Positions 6,975 through 8,194 of a DNA stretch of 8,194 bases are shown in pieces; position 1 is the stretch's first letter; each line of letters opens with the position of its first letter. Source of the DNA: Gaiellasilicea sp035525905 (GTDB lineage: Bacteria; Actinomycetota; Thermoleophilia; Gaiellales; Gaiellaceae); NCBI GenBank assembly GCA_035525905.1, contig DATLDK010000118.1, positions 1 through 8,194 on the forward strand, in the 5' to 3' direction. The notes under the pieces were generated by a model. That model had not been told where the DNA came from. It was given only the letters and a program-made list of their open reading frames with translations, and did no database searches. Both the position numbers and the translations under genes were made by a program.

Positions 6975-6980
6975 ATTCTA
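6975..6980 (-). promoter_or_regulatory. Candidate -10 element of ileS, leaderless start
   Basis: The minus strand reads TAGAAT, one base from TATAAT, ending 6 bases before ATG 6968, so transcription would begin at or next to the start codon. No Shine-Dalgarno is present. No convincing -35 is seen: at 17-18 bp spacing the sequence is ATAAGG or GATAAG. The intergenic space is too short for the long T-box leader found before some actinobacterial ileS genes. Confidence 0.45.
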
Positions 6981-7046
6981 GGGAACAGTCCGTCCGCCCT
7001 TATCGTTTTCAATACACGAGCGCGGGTAACCGCCTCCCAACCACCG

Positions 7047-7052
7047 AAAGGA
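7047..7052 (+). promoter_or_regulatory. Ribosome binding site of trxA
   Basis: AAAGGA lies 11 bases before ATG 7064, a slightly long spacing. It shows trxA has a leader with a Shine-Dalgarno, unlike ileS across the same intergenic region. Confidence 0.45.
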
Positions 7053-7063
7053 CGCAAACCCAG

Positions 7064-7384
7064 ATGGCGACAGCAGTGAAAGAAGACACGTTCGCCCAGG
7101 AAGTGCTCCAGAGCGAGACGCCGGTGATCGTGGACTTCTGGGCCGAGTGGTGTGGCCCGTGCCATGCCGTTGCGCCGGTGCTCGACAGGATCGTCGAGGA
7201 GCGCGCGGGCGAGGTGAAGCTCGTAAAGGTGAACATCGACGAGGAGCGTGAGCTCGCCGAGCGCTACGGGATCGTCTCGATCCCGACGATGGTGCTGTTC
7301 CGGGATGGCGAGCAGGCCGCAGTCGCGGTCGGCGCGCAGCCGAAGGGCGCGCTCGAGCGCAGCCTCGGGCTCACCACCGAGTAG
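7064..7384 (+). CDS. trxA: Thioredoxin
   Basis: This is a soluble thiol-disulfide reductant of the cytoplasm; in known thioredoxins it is recycled by thioredoxin reductase. The 106 residues are standard length for a single thioredoxin fold. The active site is 'WCGPC' with Cys30 and Cys33, preceded by 'VIVDFWAE' (21-28) including the buried Asp24. The cis-proline loop is 'IPT' (Pro74) and the C-terminal strand includes 'TMVLFRDGE' (75-83). The residue after the second cysteine is His rather than the usual Lys or Arg, a mild variant. There is no signal peptide or lipobox. It is divergent from ileS and convergent with the DUF2231 gene, with the two stops back to back (TAGCTA). No reductase gene is in the window. 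Confidence 0.95.
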   Translation: MATAVKEDTFAQEVLQSETPVIVDFWAEWCGPCHAVAPVLDRIVEERAGEVKLVKVNIDEERELAERYGIVSIPTMVLFRDGEQAAVAVGAQPKGALERSLGLTTE

Positions 7385-7906
7385 CTACTTCTCGGCCGCT
7401 TCTTCTTCCGGATGCGGGACCGGCGACGCCGCACGGCTCGCCGGTTCCTCGACCAAGTTGAGCACGCGCATGCCGTAGTTGTAGACGACCGAGCCGCCGA
7501 GCCAGCCGCCGGTCGTCAGCACGAAGAACCCGACGAGGGTGAGGATGAAGGCGCCGTCGGGCAGCATGCCGTCGCTGCCGTCGCTGTAGCCCGCCCCGAT
7601 GGAGATCAGGAAGAAGGCCGTGGCGAGCAGCATCGCGATCATGTGCGCGGTCGCGGTCCGGAAGACCGGGGTGCCGCGGCGAATGCGGACCCAGTCGGCG
7701 AAACCCGTGAGGGCTGTCGGAATCGTGATGATCAGCCCGACGATCAGGGCGAGCGCCCACGCCTGCGCAGCTTCTTGCTCCGCGATCCCGACCTTGCTCA
7801 GGACGGCCGCGACAGTTGCGAACGTGTAGGTGCCGATGGTTGCGTCGGTCAGCGGCGGATGGAGCGGATGCCCGGGGGTGCCACGGTAGAGCCACTCGAA
7901 GTTCAC
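7385..7906 (-). CDS. DUF2231 family four-helix membrane protein
   Basis: The N-terminal 'GHPLHPPLTD' (12-21) and four hydrophobic segments at about 20-41, 50-71, 84-106 and 117-144 match the DUF2231 family. His13, His16 and His88 in or near the membrane are the kind of residues that could bind a metal or heme in such small membrane proteins, but no function is established here. The C-terminus (152-173) is a short charged tail. GTG 7906 (173 residues) was chosen because the family motif begins shortly after it; an in-frame TTG at 7939 would add 11 residues with no recognisable feature. There is no clear Shine-Dalgarno. It starts 41 bases after the stop of the small gene at 7948-8094 on the same strand, so it is probably the second gene of that operon. 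Confidence 0.85.
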   Translation of the reverse strand: MNFEWLYRGTPGHPLHPPLTDATIGTYTFATVAAVLSKVGIAEQEAAQAWALALIVGLIITIPTALTGFADWVRIRRGTPVFRTATAHMIAMLLATAFFLISIGAGYSDGSDGMLPDGAFILTLVGFFVLTTGGWLGGSVVYNYGMRVLNLVEEPASRAASPVPHPEEEAAEK

Positions 7907-7925
7907 GGGCCGAGCGTTTCCGCGC

Positions 7926-7948
7926 GACCGGGACGGCAAACGCCGGTC
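7926..7948 (-). other. Possible hairpin between the small gene and the DUF2231 gene
   Basis: On the minus strand GACCGG (7948-7943) can pair with CCGGTC (7931-7926) around an 11-base loop; an alternative inner stem is CGGC/GCCG. It begins at the last base of the upstream stop codon. With no T run after it, it is not a standard terminator; it could be an mRNA-processing or partial attenuation element. Confidence 0.25.
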
Positions 7949-8094
7949 TAGTCTTCGGCGGTCTCGAGGAAGCCGAGGAAGGCTGCGTGCTTGGCGAGGA
8001 GCGCCTCGAGCTCGGCCAGCCCGACGGCCGCCCAGTCCTCGATCCAGGTGTCGGAGAGGTCGTCCTCGATCGTGTGCAGGCCGCGTTCGCTCAT
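7948..8094 (-). CDS. 48-residue acidic small protein, function unknown
   Basis: The frame from ATG 8094 encodes 48 residues, acidic and mostly helical ('DDLSDTWIEDWAAVGLAELEALLAKH'), with no membrane segment, cysteine or known motif. Codons from 8094 onward have the G/C-ending bias of the neighbours. Codons between the possible earlier ATG at 8184 and 8094 do not (CCT, GCA, TTG, CCA, ATA, GTA, AAA, CTT), and that stretch carries operator palindromes, so 8094 is preferred. The start has no Shine-Dalgarno but lies 7 bases after an ATCATCT box shared with the sensor gene promoter. It probably forms an operon with the DUF2231 gene downstream. I do not recognise a family. Confidence 0.6.
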   Translation of the reverse strand: MSERGLHTIEDDLSDTWIEDWAAVGLAELEALLAKHAAFLGFLETAED

Positions 8095-8101
8095 CTGGCC
8101 A

Positions 8102-8109
8102 AGATGATC
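8102..8109 (-). promoter_or_regulatory. Candidate -10 element of the small-protein/DUF2231 operon
   Basis: The minus strand reads GATCATCT, ending 7 bases before ATG 8094. The ATCATCT core is identical to the box before the sensor gene (2403-2409), at nearly the same distance from the start and from the upstream palindrome (25 versus 23 bases). As a hexamer, GATCAT is a poor -10 on its own; the argument is the shared layout. Confidence 0.35.
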
Positions 8110-8120
8110 GACTTTCGGCC
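8109..8120. promoter_or_regulatory. Degenerate operator half-site
   Basis: CGAC-TTTC-GGCC has the same 4-base spacing between arms as the main palindrome (GGCC-GAAC-GGCC) but one arm is degenerate. It lies between the main palindrome and the proposed -10. The sequence recalls DevR/DosR-type half-sites from memory only. Confidence 0.3.
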
Positions 8121-8130
8121 CTGCGGGTAC

Positions 8131-8148
8131 ATGGGCCGAACGGCCTAT
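8131..8148. promoter_or_regulatory. Palindromic operator upstream of the small-protein operon
   Basis: A perfect inverted repeat GGCCG-AA-CGGCC (8134-8145) sits in an 18-base block matching 16 of 18 bases with 2430-2447; the two differences are the central bases. Its centre is 45.5 bp from ATG 8094. It is the best copy in a row of three related elements (8109-8120, 8134-8145, 8155-8167). It may also act on a gene to the right of the window. Confidence 0.55.
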
Positions 8149-8154
8149 CTTTGG

Positions 8155-8167
8155 GGCCGACCGGGCC
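8155..8167. promoter_or_regulatory. Degenerate operator copy
   Basis: GGCC-GACCG-GGCC has two GGCC arms with a 5-base rather than 4-base spacer, centred about 21 bp to the right of the main palindrome. With the half-site at 8109-8120 it forms a series at roughly two helical turns, as expected for cooperative binding. Confidence 0.3.
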
Positions 8168-8173
8168 TCACCC

Positions 8174-8185
8174 AATGCAGGCATT
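8174..8185. repeat. Short perfect inverted repeat AATGC-AG-GCATT
   Basis: Five-base arms flank a 2-base centre. It is unrelated to the GGCCG/CGGCC series and lies just outside it, 9 bases from the right edge. It may be a second operator or chance; a gene to the right could explain it. Confidence 0.25.
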
Positions 8186-8194
8186 CCTCATCGT

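Larger units (their letters stand above)
6969..7063. promoter_or_regulatory. Divergent ileS/trxA promoter region
   Basis: These 95 bases separate the divergent ileS and trxA genes. A relatively AT-rich patch (about 7000-7016) is the likely promoter core for trxA, but I cannot place a convincing -35/-10 pair for it. The GGCCG/CGGCC palindrome found at the two other promoter regions is absent here. Confidence 0.45.

Noticed and set aside
6969..7063. T-box leader for ileS
   Set aside because: The region is only 95 bases and shared with divergent trxA, lacks the specifier and antiterminator elements, and has a strong -10 hexamer 6 bases before the ATG.
7907..7939. TTG start adding 11 residues to the DUF2231 protein
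   Set aside because: The extra residues are Arg/Ser-rich with no family feature and overlap the hairpin after the small gene; GTG 7906 fits the family N-terminus better.

Overview
The window is GC-rich bacterial chromosome with strong G/C bias at third codon positions. Its gene content points to a high-GC actinobacterial lineage, most likely Thermoleophilia (Gaiellales/Solirubrobacterales type). This is an inference from the isoleucyl-tRNA synthetase subtype, the DUF2231 protein, the small lineage-type zinc-ribbon protein and the near-leaderless starts; no rRNA or other marker is present. I see no mobile element, tRNA, rRNA or CRISPR array.

Layout, left to right. (1) Bases 1-2394, minus strand: the N-terminal part of a large membrane sensor (three membrane helices, four GAF domains, start of a PAS domain), cut by the left edge so that its output domain is not visible. 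(2) 2395-2601: a divergent regulatory region with a palindromic operator, a pair of hairpins ending in a terminator-like stem with a C6 loop, and the start of ispH. (3) 2602-3558, plus strand: ispH, last enzyme of the non-mevalonate isoprenoid pathway. (4) 3555-3854, minus: a 99-residue zinc-ribbon protein whose stop codon interlocks with that of ispH. (5) 3912-6968, minus: isoleucyl-tRNA synthetase with altered HIGH and KMSKS signatures, probably co-transcribed with the zinc-ribbon gene. (6) 7064-7384, plus: thioredoxin, divergent from ileS. (7) 7385-7906, minus: DUF2231 membrane protein, convergent with trxA with no base between the stops. (8) 7948-8094, minus: a 48-residue acidic protein, probably the first gene of an operon with the DUF2231 gene. 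(9) 8095-8194: an operator-rich upstream region.

The most interesting observation is a shared promoter design. The sensor gene and the small-protein/DUF2231 operon, about 5.7 kb apart, carry almost the same palindrome (ATAGGCCGNNCGGCCCAT) at the same distance (centre 44.5 and 45.5 bp) from the start codon, followed in both by an identical ATCATCT box 7-8 bases before the start. This looks like an activator site at the usual class II position plus a -10 element for near-leaderless transcripts, and suggests one regulator controls both loci. The palindrome resembles what I remember of NarL-type (DevR/DosR-like) sites, but that link is inference. ileS and ispH also have -10-like hexamers 6-7 bases before their start codons, so leaderless transcription may be common here. 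In that case the hairpin pair upstream of ispH would belong to a separate small RNA.
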